This document shows positions 43,432 to 56,139 of a DNA stretch of 64,000 nt, in pieces. The stretch is from NCBI RefSeq assembly GCF_035222275.1, contig NC_085884.1:2232001-2296000 (forward strand). Reading direction: 5' to 3'. The notes under the pieces were generated by a model. It did no database searches. It saw only the letters and a program-made list of their open reading frames with translations, and was not told the DNA's origin. The DNA comes from Podospora bellae-mahoneyi (lineage: Eukaryota; Ascomycota; Sordariomycetes; Sordariales; Podosporaceae). Position numbers and translations under genes: made by a program. Within the stretch, counting starts at the first letter, position 1, and each line of letters opens with the position of its first letter.

Positions 43432-45682
43432 TCAGTTACCCTTTCCCTTGCCCTTGCCCTTTCCCTTGCCACCCTTGACCGCGTCGGCCGTCTCCAACAC
43501 AGCAACACTCAAGCCCGGCAGGGTGAAGGTGAACTTGCCGCCCTTTCCGGCCTTGATGAAGGTGGTCTTCTCCTTGACAACATTGATACCAGTGAAGGGG
43601 TCGTTGTATCCATACGGATCCTCCGGCCCAGTAAGCACCGTCAAGTTGGCAACCGCTCCCTCGTTGAGACCATCAAACTTCAACGACACCGGGATCGATT
43701 CAGTCGAGTTGTAGACGGCAGCCTTGAAGATACCGGTGCCAGTCTCGCTCTTTCCGGCAACGTAGAACAGAGGGTCAAAGTTGGGCTTGCCGGCCGGGGC
43801 ATCGACCGGGAGCGTCTCACGGATGATGTGGTGGGCGAGGATTCTCCAGACATACCAACTGGTCGAACGAGTGGTGAGGGCCGGGTCAGCGGCGTGCTGC
43901 ACCCAGGTCATGCTCCATTGCCATCGGTCCAAGCTGCGAAGACCAGGCGCGTAAGTTGCACCGATGATCTTGTCACCGTTTCTCTCAGTGCTGATCAGGA
44001 AGATAGCCTCAGCAACACTGCCGCCCCACCAAGGCAAGGGCATGAGATCTCCCTCCCAAGCGATACCACCGTTAGGATGCGTCGACGCAGCCTCGCCGAT
44101 GAGCGTCACGTTATCCTTGCTCAAGTTATCGAACTTGGCGAATCGCTCAACGAACTCATCGGGAGTCAGGTACGGGTGGTGATCACCGGCAGCGCCCGCG
44201 GGGATTGTCATGTTGTCGAAGATGGAGGGCGAGGCGATGATCTTGATGTCGGGGTACTTCTCGTTGAAGGCCTTCATCATCATGGGGAAGCGGTAGTTGA
44301 TGTACGACTCGAAGCCAGCAGGGCGTCCGGCAAGCCAGTCCTCGTTACCGATCTCAACCCACTTGACCTTCCAAGGCTTGGGGTGACCAAGCTTCGCGCG
44401 GACGGCACCCCATTTGGTGGTCTTAGCATCGCCAGTAAGGAACTCGATTTCATCGAGAGCCTGTTGGATGACCCATCCCATCTCGGATTCGGGAACGAAC
44501 GAGCCATCGAGGGCAAGACCAGCGAAGACACCGACAACTGTGGATGCGTTAGCAAGAGAAGTCACTCCAGAAAATGGGATCACATACTGGGCTCCAAGTT
44601 CATGTCATCGGCCCACTCCATGTACTCGACCAGACCCAAGCCAAGGGTTTGCTGGTACTCCCAGACACCAGCCATGCCCGGGCGATCCTTCAGGGGGCCA
44701 ATGGTCTCGTACCACTTCCACCAAGTGTCCAAGGTGTTACCCTCGAGCATGTTGCCACCGGGGAAGCGCAAGAAGGTCTGTCAAGCGTTAACAAAGGCTC
44801 TTCTTTTCTGACTAGAGAGGACTTACCGGCTTGAGCTCAACCATCGTCTGCGCAAGATCAATTCTCAGCCCATTCTTCCTTCCTTTGAATGTCGGAGGGA
44901 ACAAGCTGATCAAGTTGAGGTCCAAAGATCCGTCCTTTGCGCCCTGCACCACATCATGTCAACCCAACTTCTATCACAGCCAATATCAAAGAAGCACATA
45001 CCTCGGCATCCCACTGCACAACAAAGGTGTTGTTGCTGTTGGGCGCATCCTTGAAAGGCACCAACTCAAACTCCTTCTCGGTCCACTTCCCCTTCTTACT
45101 CCCACCCTTCACCACCTTCTTGCCAAAGGTCTCCCCGGTAATCGCACTGCGCAAGCTAACCTCAAAGTCACCCTTGTACTCACCAGTAACGTGGAAGCTA
45201 CCAGTGTACTTCTGCCTCTTGACATCCATACCCCAAAACCCAGCATTGGCCAAGCCAACCTTCTTCCCCTTGGTGTCCTTGACCTTGCCCTTGCCCTCCT
45301 TGGGGTTGGCGACATTGACGGAGTAAGGCAACGCAGAGGAAAGGGGCTTGGCAAGCTTCTGAAGGGTAAGAGTAGCGCCACCGACGGGGCTCCAGTTGTC
45401 GAGGTTGGAGGGGAACTTCTCACTCCCTTGGAACGCGCGGTTGGAGATGAGCTCGGCGTAGATGCCGCCGTCTCCGGAGTTGTTAATATCCTGTTTGCAG
45501 TCTCCATGTCAGCAGTGCGCAAAAACAAAAGGGAGATCTCGCAAAACACATACCTCGTGCATAAGACCATACATGATATCAGTCGTCTTATTCCCCCCCG
45601 AAGACTTGACGAACAAATCAATAGCCACACATTGCGTCGAGAGCGCCAACAACGCCGCGAGGGCTGGCTTGAGGTGGATCAT
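43432..45682 (-). CDS. GH51 alpha-L-arabinofuranosidase, secreted
   Basis: Five exons close in phase: 45682-45554, 45490-45002, 44943-44827, 44777-44588 and 44537-43432, giving 676 aa, normal for fungal GH51. A signal peptide covers residues 1-20 ([20 protein letters not shown]). An N-terminal carbohydrate-binding-like beta domain precedes the catalytic barrel, which has the acid/base in WVEIGNEDW and the nucleophile in [13 protein letters not shown]. The C-terminal beta-sandwich ends in an unusual Gly-Lys repeat tail ([13 protein letters not shown]). The enzyme releases terminal arabinose from arabinan and arabinoxylan in plant biomass degradation. The GK tail is encoded by a short repetitive tract and may vary between strains. 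Confidence 0.96.
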
Positions 45683-47088
45683 CCTGCCGGTTTACTTTGT
45701 ACCACCACCAAGAAATGGTAATAAGCGCAAAAGCAGAGTTGACACTGACAAGAGTGAAGAGGAAGAAGAAGAAGCCATGAGTTCTCGGAGGTCGGTCAAC
45801 GACGATGGTTTTAAGCATCCCCTTCTTCCCCTCACACACCGAGAAATCCATCGAGTTACAACAACCGCGGCCTTGCCACCCGATGATCCGCCAGACCGTG
45901 ATCTAAACAAAACATGCTGAACCCAGGTTCCCGGGATGCTTCAATATAGGCAAATATCTGGCGGGTGGGTATTTGGGTTGATGTGGTGGGTTGATCTTGG
46001 GAGGCGTTTGGTAGAAGCGCTCCAATGCTGTGGTGGGTAAGGTTTGCGGGTGGCTGTTTTGGTGCGACGCTATGCAAGGGGGCGACGGGTATTTAGAAAG
46101 ATCGTGAGAATAGCTCTTCGCCGTTGGGTGATGTGGTTGCAGTTGAGGGTGCCAATGCCGAACCGAACCGATCACCAAGCCGGGGACTCGGGAGCGGGGG
46201 AGGATGAGCCATTGCCGGGAGATCGAGACAACCAAGGTAAAGAGCGGAGAAAGGTTTTGGGAATTGTGCAGTCGGTGGAGAATGCAATGACATACCGAGC
46301 GGCGAATACCGTCAACCTCCATTTCACGTTACATTGCTGTTCTAGCATGCGCACCAATAGAAAGGTAACACCTAGGCTCCAAACTTTGTTCGGAAAATGT
46401 GAAAGTAAAGTTATATAAAAGTCTTGAGCATAGCTCCAGATCGGGACGGCCGTCATCCTCATCCCATTAGGGGTACCTAATCTATTAATCCTCATGAGAG
46501 CATGGGAATGGATTCATGCATTTAAACTAGCTACGATGCACCTACCGACCTAGCTCCCCTAGATGATGTAGGGTAATTTGATGATATATGATGGATCTGG
46601 CGGGCCCGTTTTCTGGTAAAAGTTCACCTTGTGTATCTTACGCGGATGTGTCAAAGTGTTAAACGTGAATACAAGTGGTTATTAACCAAGGTACTCTTCC
46701 TGTTGTCCATCTTGGAGCTTTCATTTTCCGAAGGAGCTTATCAACAGCGGTGGACATCACGGCTGAGGACTGTGCTCAAAGCGAAGGGACTATGGGCTGG
46801 TGAAGCAGAACGGAGCATGTCAAAGGCACTTGAAGGTTGTCTGAGCACCTCGAAACTCGTCGTCGACCTTGGTTAGTGATTATCCTATCTATGACTATCC
46901 TATGACATCGGTACCCAGGCTCTGACATCCACCGAAATTGAACTAAGACCTCTATTCGATATGAGTAAGGTATCATCAAGTACTGACCGCCATATATAAT
47001 GGGAATTGCGTTTCAATCGCTCATGTTGCTCCACTCTCCTTCATCGTTACTATCTTCTTCACAATACGGTCTCCCTTCATCATTTTCT
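45683..47088. other. No supported gene; intergenic
   Basis: This is the GH51 promoter side and the left flank of the decaying NLR. I find no further coding region. An AT-rich patch at 46320-46700 is mild and not RIP-like. Confidence 0.45.
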
Positions 47089-50000
47089 TCAGAAAAGGCT
47101 TGAATCGTCGTCGGAAAATGAATTGTCTTCAAAAAATTCCAATTGATTGTGCAAGGTCTTTGACTGTCTGGACACATCTTCAAGTGGCTCCCGACGATCC
47201 ACATACTTTTGTGGTCGACGAGTCCTTTCATCACTCCAACTCCAGGCAATGTCTTCAGCAATAAATTCTTTGACCAAATCCCTTCGCTTCCGACGTTCCA
47301 GGTTGTTTTGCATAGATTCCATCAGCTTGTAGAATTTCCATAAGATAGAATTTCGTGTCTTCAATCATAGCTATGCGCTTGAGACTATGAGCCAGAGAAT
47401 CTGTGTACGTGGAGTCGATGGTGTCGAAGCAGTTATAATCCCGAGAAATATAGATAATGCGAGTTACCCAAAACTTCGTTTTCCGGAGCCTCCTGACATT
47501 ATCCTTTTCGGAGTTGGACAGATCATCTCGATGATAAAACGTACGGCGGGCGAGTGCGAGCAGGGTAGCAGTGTCGGTCTCGACGAAAAGCCCACCACCA
47601 TGGATTGCGTCGACAATCTCTGCACATGCAATGGACGACCATCCATGAGAGCTGAACTCAAATATTCCTTTCATTTCATGTTGGTAGACAGGGCAGATAG
47701 TGAACCTTGGCAGCGGAAAGAATCTCCAACACTTGCACCCGAGAGATCCCATACCTCCTCCAATTATGCTGAATCTCGCGGAAGAAGGAAGCAGGGTTGT
47801 CGCACATCGTCCGCACGTTACTGTGTTTGAGGGAACCTTCGGGAAACAGTAGTACAGCAACAAGCACAGCTTGTGTAATTTTGACAAGCCTTTCCACTTT
47901 GCTGAGACGATCACATTGCAACAGCTTCTGTCCCTCTTCGGACCCCTCAGGAAACTCTTTGGCCGATCGATGAATAAGAGAACCCTGTTAAACACGGGCG
48001 TGTTGGCGTTTTCTGTGACATCCAGGAGCCCTACGCAACGGACTTCTATTCGGCGCGCAAGTTGATCCGATGTCTTCGTGAGAGTTCGCTCCAGGCCCTC
48101 GGTTTCTAACCTTCCACAGCAAAACTGATCCATGAGGCTCAAGTCAGTTGCCAAAATCAATTCACCGATGGCTAATGGCTTGCAGTTATCGATGAGCTGG
48201 CAGGCCAAAACTGTGTTGAGATACATTGCAGCATCTCGTCGATACACAGGCTCGTCATCTCGAAGTCGCTTCCACATCGCCGCATATAGATCTTTCAAAT
48301 CTCTTGGCAAAGCTCTCAGGCGCTTGCCTAGTTCCCAAACACTGTCGCGTTGGGCTAAACCATTTCTTAGCGACTGAAGGGCTAGTGCAACCCACAAAAA
48401 CACTCCATCAGCCATCTCACAAATACTTTTCAGGAGTGGTGTTTGGTCAGAGCCAGCAAGCTGTTTGAAACGTGTGTCCAAGACACTGGAGGCGTATTTC
48501 CAAATGTCCCACTGTGTGAGTTCGTGAATTTTGAACATTGGCGCATGGGATAGACCGCTTTTTAGAAGGGGTTCAGCACGGCTTGCGACGCATATTTTGA
48601 CATTCTTTAGAGTTTGGAGCTCCTTAACGAGGTTCAGAAGTCGCCGTTGTCCTTCTGATAGACCGGTATCGATCTCGGCAAGCCCGTCCAAAAATATACA
48701 GACGTCGGTGCCCAGATGCTCTAGAGCGAATTTGAGAACCTTCTTGAGCTCCTTCTTGTTCCAGTCAGGAGCTTCCCCTTTCTTGACCGTCCAGGGATAT
48801 TGGGTGCTGATTCTGGTGGTCATCTCGGCAACGGAGTCGAGCAATTGATGGAGCAACGAACACAAAACTCCCTTGATCCTTCTCTCCATGGATTGACCAG
48901 CAGTCCAGATGAAGTGGCTCAGGATGACAGTCTGTTTCCCCGCCGCATTGAAAAGTCGTATATTTCTGGGATTATTGGCGACATACTCCATAAGAGTACT
49001 TTTGCCGGAGCCTGGCTTCCCGCATATCCAGAAAAGAGGCTCGTCAGTCGACTGCAGCGACGACAGGAACTGAATTGAAGCCTCCTGACGCCTTGCAGCG
49101 TCTCCGAGAAGCTTATAAATATCTTCATGCTCCTCGTCTATTCTGCTCTCGTCCGGTTCGTTGCTATCCTCATCGTCGTCGTCGTCGTCGTTGTCGTCAT
49201 TGTTGTCACACGGCAAAGGCCAACCACCTGCAACCACGACCAACAACACTGCCAATATCACCGTAAGGAGGGGTAACTGCAAGTTGTGAGCCTCTCGTCG
49301 AAAAGTGAGGCAGGCAATCAAAGGCAAGGCGGGTATCAAAGGAATACTATTGGCCCAGAAGAGATATTGAAGGACTTGGCAGAGGCCTGAGGCACGAAGG
49401 CACGGACTAGTTGACAGGGAGATAAATACGCGTTCAGGATCACTGTATTAACTCTGAGTTTTCCTTCATCATGGACTTCGAGGCCATTGAAGATTATTAC
49501 TGGAATTGAACTATTTGTTCCAAGCCCTGTATCACAGCCCTTGTCACAATTGTTATCATCGTAATCAATGTCGTCATCATCATCATCAATGTCGTCATCA
49601 TCATCATCATCTTGATCGTCGTCGCCGTCGTCGTCGTCGTCTTTGCTATCATCGTCGTTTTCAGAATGCCCAAATATCCATCTAAAGGTGTTGGCAGCGG
49701 GCGTTCTGATCTGGTTGCGCCGTTCGCTCAGGCTGCCGTACTTGACACTGTTCAAAAGCCTACGGTGCTTGGCTTCATCGAATATGGCGGTTTTCAGATT
49801 CGTCACCTCGGTCGTAACGTGAGTGAGAATAGAATCGTGACCAAACCTGATACTTGCTGCCTCGACTATCACGTGGTCCCGGATGGAATCCCCTTGTTGA
49901 ATGAGCAAGCAAGTCATGCGTGATTCCCCATCTGCAATAGTCGTCACAAGATTGCGGAGCTGCAAGTCAAGTTTAACGAAATCGTCCCGTTGGCGTATAT

Positions 50001-50522
50001 GGATTGCTTCGGTTTTGGTGCTGAAGCCATGGTAGGTGGTGCAATTAGAGAGGCTCCCTTGGAGGAAACGGAGGCAGTAACTTACCAGATGCTGTACCAC
50101 AAACGGGTCTCAAGTGCGGACTGGTTCCTATTCAGGGTCTTCTCAAGCTCCTCATGCTTCTTTTTGAGTGTCAATGTGAGTTTCGTCCCAAGTTTGCTTG
50201 ACTGCCATCTTCTTCCAGTAGTCGTTGTCGCCTGAAATTTGCCCAATTCCTCTCCTAGAGCTGTGGCAGCAGCTTTACACTCCTTTGCTATAGCAAGGAG
50301 TTGCCGGTCATTTTGCGTGAGAGTTTGTGTAGCCGAATTGAGACTCTGTGTGACGTCGTCAAAAACAGCGTTGAGATGGACTAGGGTCTTGGACAAGTCT
50401 GCGTCGGGTGTCTCTCCCTTCAGAAGTCGAGTGCAAGTCGTGTACAATTCACCGGCAAAACTGGTAATTTGGAACACGTTGCAGACGAGACCAAGCGCCG
50501 CGAGGGTTTCTAGGCCAGACAT
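47089..50522 (-). pseudogene. NACHT-type NLR (STAND) gene, frame-damaged
   Basis: The start at 50522 (MSGLETLAALGLVCNVFQ) is a typical fungal STAND N-terminal helical domain. A 65-nt intron (50021-50085, GTAAGT donor) closes in phase. The NACHT P-loop GKPGSGKST is complete near 49010, followed by the Walker B-like VCIFLDGLAEID and the ICVASRAEPLL sensor motif. Between the first linker and the P-loop there are two Asp-rich tracts from GAC/GAT repeats (about 49555-49650 and 49165-49205). The frame changes between them with no in-phase intron that I can find. A further double frame change occurs at about 47690-47930 and another near 47360, where better coding sequence continues in another frame to 47089. 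These proteins sense non-self and trigger cell death. This copy is probably non-functional, or heavily spliced. Confidence 0.65.
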
Positions 50523-51420
50523 GATCGATACCGAACAACTACAGGTAGGTTCGGCAAGTTGTGTAGGAGGAAGGACGGGCTGGTTGTCGAGAGGGGGAGT
50601 AACTTGGACTCGGAAATCTTTTGCTATGTTCATGCGAGGTGGAAGGTACACATACCTAAGAAAGATAAGCATTTGGTTCCGGCTATCAACAGTGGCTATG
50701 AGACAAACCAAGAGCAGTCAAGGAAGACAAATTTTGTGTTCAGAACCTCGAGAGATTGCTGCTAGAGAAAAGGAAACAAGGCATCGCGGGACGAAAGGGC
50801 GGAGAAGGACACGATAAGGCCACTGAAAACACACCCACCTGCAGGAGTGCCTCAGGTATCTCGGAGCCTGATTAAAACTGTAGAGAGTTGTCCCTCAGCC
50901 ACTGCAGATCATCAACATCATTAACAGCCCAGTGAGCAATGATGGGTTGCTATTGGTGAGGCTTGCAGATGAGGGAGGTGGGGGGGGAGGGGGGGTGAGG
51001 GACACGGTCGAAGCCAATGTATCGGAGGGATGGGTCGAGAAGACACACAACCGGCGGGTGGGACCTTCCAGAAATAGCGTTTAAGATGTATGAAGATGCA
51101 TGCGTCCATTGGAACGAATGAACAAATCATGTGAAGGAGATATCCTATTACCTAGTTGAGTGGACTGTCTGTCAAGCCCGTGTCTGCTGGCTGCCTCGAG
51201 AGCAGGTCGTCACTGTTCCACAAAGTTGGCCCAACTGAAGTGCCTATTCTGTATGCTGCCGTAAAAAGGACCGCACATTTTATGGTTGATATGGAGGGTT
51301 TCCAGTCTTGAGACTACCGGTGGCGGATGACTATCATACAGCCAACCCAACCGGCACCCCCCTCAATCCCTTCCCAACCCCAGGCGCATCCAGCATCAAC
51401 TTCCCCGGCAACTCGAACCT
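50523..51420. other. No supported gene; intergenic between NLRs
   Basis: This is the promoter of the decaying NLR and the 3' flank of the next. A plus-strand open frame across 50239-50817 is antisense to the NLR start and shows no family resemblance. Confidence 0.45.
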
Positions 51421-54400
51421 CTATTCTTCCACAGGCTTCCACTCCTTCTTCCTCCCAACCCCCCTTCCCAAGCCAGGTCCCGGCAAAATAGGTGTAACGG
51501 GCGACATAATCCCCCTTCCCACCCAGCCACTCCTCCTTCCTTCCTTCCTCCCTTTCCCCAACCTCTGCTCCTCCTCCTTCACCCTCAAAGCAGCAGCAGA
51601 CAACCCCCCCAACTTCCTCAACACCCTCTCAAGCCTAAACCTAGCTCCATAAACAGGGCTCATCAATCCTTTTGTCTTGGTCCCTGCCTTTGTATGCAAA
51701 GTGATAATCTCATCTGCATCATGAGTCCCGAGAAGTGAAGTCCATCGTTTCCATAGGCGGAACTTATTCGCGGAGAGGGCAAAGAAGAGCTTATTTTGAG
51801 GTAGGAAATAGCGGAAGTGTTGTGGTGACAACAGATGGAAGATAAGGTTGGAGACGGCGTATTGAAGGAAGGGGTAGGATGACGTGATTAGCTGGCGTTG
51901 GTTGGCAGTCGTCGAGAGGGGCCGCAGCGGAATGTTGAGGCTGAGAAAAGGGGCTGACTTGACGTTTGGGCTTGGTTTGGGACTTTGAGTTAGACTCTCA
52001 AAGTCACGCATATTGAGGTAGGTCAGACAAGCTCGGAGGAGGGAGTAATGTGAGATATTGAGGAAGTCGGTCGTGGTTAGGTTGGCCGGGATGGTACTGT
52101 TGCCAGACGTGAGGCAAGTAAAGCCTCGGCCCGAGAGGAAGAAAGAGCGGACGGAGCAGTGCCGTGCCTGTACTCGTTGAAGGCCAAGGGAATCGTTTCC
52201 ATCCGACTTAACTTCAAGGAGACCAATGGAGCGGGTTCGTACCCATCTGTGGAATTGACAGGGTGTGTCGGATGTTATCACAGAATTCCGAAGTTGCCGG
52301 AGGTCCCGCATCGAAAATGGGGCTCCAACATCGAGAGCCATCAACCGCCCGAGACGCTTGTAGTGCTCGAACTGGTTTGGGTCGGTGAGTCTGATTGCAA
52401 TGAAGAGATTATTCAGACGCATCGGCTCAGAGGCAAGTATTACCCACTGAAAGAGGATCAATGCCTCAGCCCTTTCTTTCTCGTTCAAGGTGCTTAACAT
52501 CCACTCATACAGCCCGTGCAAATCACCAGGAACCTCTTGCAGGGTGCACTCGATGAGCTCCTGAGTAGCGCCTTCTAGAATAGCCGCATTAACGATATTA
52601 ACCACAATCTCAGCCCACAAAAAGACGCCTCCTGCTTTTCGACCAATCATCATGACTGTACGGTTGCGTTCCTCCCATTCTGCCATCAAGTTGAGACTGA
52701 CAAAACGAAGGATATCGTCGGTGTTTCGGATGTGCATTGGGATGCTGATGGTATTGTACAGCTCGGTTTCGGGGTGGTAAGCACTGGTGACACATATGCT
52801 GAAGTTGGAGTTATGTGCGAGACGGGACAGACGACTGATTACCTCTCCGACATACATTGACCCAGCCTCATCCGGTATCTCGACTAGAATGAAGATTCGT
52901 CTTGTGGGGGTCTTGATTGTTTGGCCGATGTAAAAATCGGAAAAGAATGACAGAACTTGGGCATCGTCGAAGGCCTCCGGGTCAGCTCGAGGTTGCCTGT
53001 AGAGTTCGAGTAATGCCGTCCGAAGACGCGGGTCCTGCAGAAATAGCTGTCCCAAAAGACTACGACAGACACTCGCTGGGATGCTTGTCTGGTGTGCTGT
53101 AATACCGATAATGGATGCTCCAGCAGGGCCCCACTGTCGTCCAAGCCTCCTGCGTAGAGACGTGAGAAGGATATTTTTGCCACACCCAGATTCGCCTCGT
53201 ATCCAGAAGACCTTGTTCTTGTTTGGGCCACTTCGGTTGTGCCATGTCTGAAAGTCGTACAGATCGTATAGCCAAAGGCAGGTTCCAGGATAGGATGCGG
53301 TCGGGGGGGTCTCGGCGTGAAAAATTGGGGGTGGAACGAGTGCCGCCAGGCAGTCGGTTTCTTCGCTATTTAGGACATGACGCTCCTTCAGGTTAGCTGG
53401 CAATAACTTGACAGCAATCTGGAGGTGACTTACTCTTTCCTCTTCGTCCCGAACAAACTCAGCCAAGCAAGTTTTCAAAGCTTGGTATCCCGCATCTTCC
53501 ATCGACCAAAACTTAGCAATGTTGTTATGCAGAGCCCCGATCGTTGTTGCCTGTTCTCGAGGGTCTCCGATGAAGCTTGCAAGTCGACGTACGGTCTGTG
53601 TGCATTTCTCAGGTCTCTGTCCTTCTTCGCCGGGAATTGGCGGTTACTTACTGCCGCAGCCCGCTCATCAGCATCTGTAAAGCTTGGAATAACAGGCTCC
53701 TGGAATGTCTTGACCCTGAAGTTGAACTCGTTCCATTGCCTGATGAACGATTGTCGTCCAAGCTCAATCTCAGCGCTGCTGCCACCACAAAGCTGTGGCA
53801 AAACAGGATCGTCTGGGTCAACAGAGAGGGTCACACTGCCCATACTTGTCACAGCTTCTCCAAGTGATGCATGTTCCGTGGCGCGGTGAGGGCTAGCGAG
53901 GAAAACCACGGCGGATGTCGAGAAAAGGACATCTTTCAGAGGCCCGTCGCGTTCGATGTCGGCGAGGCGAAGGATCTACAGGAGTAAGCCAATAAAACAT
54001 GACAAGCCAGAGAGACCCTTACTTCTTTTAGGATGATACCGCCGGTGGAATGAGCAACGAAGACAAGAGGACGCGCTTGCGCCCCAAACGCTGCTCGCGC
54101 AGTAGCCAGTTCAAAAAAAAACTCGCTGGCATGCGCAAATATGTCGCCTTGTAGCCGGAGGGGCTTCTTATCCACAACCAGGGTGTGGTAGCCCCACGTA
54201 AATATCCTGGCGTGTGGGCAGGATTGCGGTAAAAAGTCCAACGGCCAGAACACGTCGTTCCTTGGGGCCTTGTTAAGTTGATCCGCAAAGTCGGCAAGAC
54301 GTAATCGGGAAGATGACTTGAACGAGGCTTTTCTCAGCAAAGTTCGCGATCTGCTAACAAAGCCTTCCTCTTTGGCAAGTAACGGCTCCGAGTTCGTTCG

Positions 54401-54689
54401 CCTGAGTTGCGCTGTAGGAGCCGGCTTTCTCAGTCTCTTCCCGTGTGTTGATGAGGGATGTGTTGGCGTGATGGGTGTTGGCGTTTGCCCTTCGTCAAAG
54501 CACTTCCATGACCTGACAGGATGGCCGCCCATGCCATGGACCAAGATAATACTGCGCATAATGATCAGACAGTGCTCTCATTCAGCCGAAAGGGTGGTCT
54601 ACTCACTCAACGGCTGGATCGATTGGTCCGTCAGGCTCATATAGCAGCGTAAGCCCAACTGACTTGATCTGGTCTTCTTGAATCTTCAT
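51421..54689 (-). CDS. NLR with N-terminal SesB/SERAC1-like hydrolase and abnormal P-loop
   Basis: Exons 54689-54607, 54551-54023 and 53975-53652 join in phase. The last runs from about 53574 to 51421, for about 1,030 aa in total. The N-terminus (PAVDIILVHGMGGHPVRSW, then ARIFTWGYHT and FVAHSTGGIILKE) is an alpha/beta hydrolase of the SesB/SERAC1 type, with the nucleophile Ser in AHSTGG. A NACHT-like region follows (LWLYDLYDFQTWH, then KVFWIRGESGCGKN). The P-loop ends GKN instead of GKS or GKT. No ankyrin, TPR or WD repeats are visible at the C-terminus, which ends in a basic Gly/Arg tail. The final splice junction (donor 53651, acceptor about 53576) is off by one base, so either the acceptor differs or there is an indel. 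Such NLRs trigger incompatibility-type cell death through the hydrolase. Confidence 0.75.
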
Positions 54690-55729
54690 TTTAGTGTGAC
54701 CAATCAACCGTGCAAAACAACGAGTTGAGAAAATTACACAAAACGATGTTGATGGTCAGAATGCCATCTGGCCCAGGTTGTCGGACGTTGTTCAGGTCTT
54801 CAACATCCTTATTATTAGCCTCGCTGTGCCGCCCACCATCACCGAAGACCTGACACACAACAAAATAATGAGCATTGGTTGAAACGCCGTTTCTTGTTTC
54901 TTCTGGTGGTGGTCTGGAAGCGGGCCGATCAAGTCCAACGTCTTCAACCGTGCCGTCTTCGCCTCTCTCAGGCCGCCAAAAGCCGACACAATACCCGAAC
55001 CGGCTGTTCTGGTATCGAAACGCCATGGACGCATGGCCGACACTCAGTTTTGAGTGTCAAGAACAAGTCATGCTGATTTGAGGCAATGTGAAGCCAGCTG
55101 GTTCGTGAACTTGTAGTGATGAGCATTATCAGGAGAACGATGATAATTGGCATGGAATATTGAGGAGGTCAGTGATATCGATTTATTTGGAGGCAATTTT
55201 TTAAAAAAAAGGAAAAGAACAATGTAAAAGGAAGAAAAAACCCAGATCGCAGGTTTGATATTCCCCAAGCAAAAGACCAGCGAGAAATTGGATAGGTGTT
55301 GACAATCAAGCGATGACCAACCTGGTCAGTCCATCGGCGCACAGACACACCCACGATGATAAAGCCGAAACAACAGAAACAGTTTTCTCGAGAAGGACGC
55401 CGCCTAGGGTAGATAAGAATATTTGACCATTACGTTGCTCTGAAGACTGGTGTTGATGTTGATGGGGATAGTTATCATGCATCCTTGGCATCTCCAAAGC
55501 CCCCAAATGCGACACTTCCCCACCTGACAAAGCGGCGATTAAAGTCACGTGAAGTGGCGTCCCGCGTCGCTCTTCCCAGCGGCGTGTTCGTCCCATTCAG
55601 CGGCAGACCTTGAACGTCACCATCGTCGTCACGAAGTGACCTAGTGGACTCTGTCGCTTGGGTTGCTACTCTATTATCGATGTAATATATCGCCCACATT
55701 ATTTTTTACTTTCCAGTCCCTTTCGAAGC
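54690..55729. other. No well supported gene; intergenic
   Basis: A minus-strand frame of 111 codons (54691-55026, ATG at 55026) lies just upstream of the hydrolase-NLR start. It resembles coding sequence weakly and may be an upstream exon or nothing. The rest, including an AT-rich patch near 55190-55240, shows no feature. Confidence 0.4.
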
Positions 55730-56139
55730 ATGGCTTGGGCTCGCATACTTTGGCAGGTGTACCTGCGAGTAGAGGTTTGTCTTCCTTGCTGTTATCTTGG
55801 AGAGCTTGTACTGACTTACATTTACAGGATCATATCGTCGCCCGAGTAAGCTCCCCAATCATCCTGCTCCCCGATCCCTATACAAGGCTCTAACCGACAA
55901 AGATCCTCCAAAGCCCCGGCTTCCACCACGGCGTACGGCGCATCCACCGTAGAGTTGAAGATTTCCGATACGGGCGCAACCCACACGAACCACTGCGTCA
56001 GGGAGAGGCCTCAGCAGACCCTAGAGAAGGATACGAACAGGCTAGGAGTTTCTTCAAATACTTTATTGACGAGCTCAAGAACCAGGCCAAGGGGAGGCCA
56101 ACGGATGTGGCACCGCCACCAGCACCATCCAAGAAGTAA
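55730..56139 (+). CDS. Small three-exon protein, probably mitochondrial (MRX7-like)
   Basis: Exons are 55730-55774, 55828-55845 and 55903-56139, giving 99 aa. Intron 1 (53 nt) has a GTTTGT donor and CTGAC branch; intron 2 (57 nt) has a GTAAGC donor and CTAAC branch. The second exon is only 18 nt. The product MAWARILWQVYLRVEDHIVAR continues into SPGFHHGVRRIHRRV, a pattern I associate with the small mitochondrial MIOREX protein Mrx7 (FHRFVRRIH-like), and ends in a Pro-rich tail. The phases and splice signals are the main support; the family call is by resemblance. Simple open-frame scans miss this gene because every exon is short or in a different frame. Confidence 0.7.

Noticed and set aside
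43357-44811. 484-codon plus-strand frame over the GH51 gene
   Set aside because: Antisense shadow; it crosses GH51 introns without regard to exon structure.
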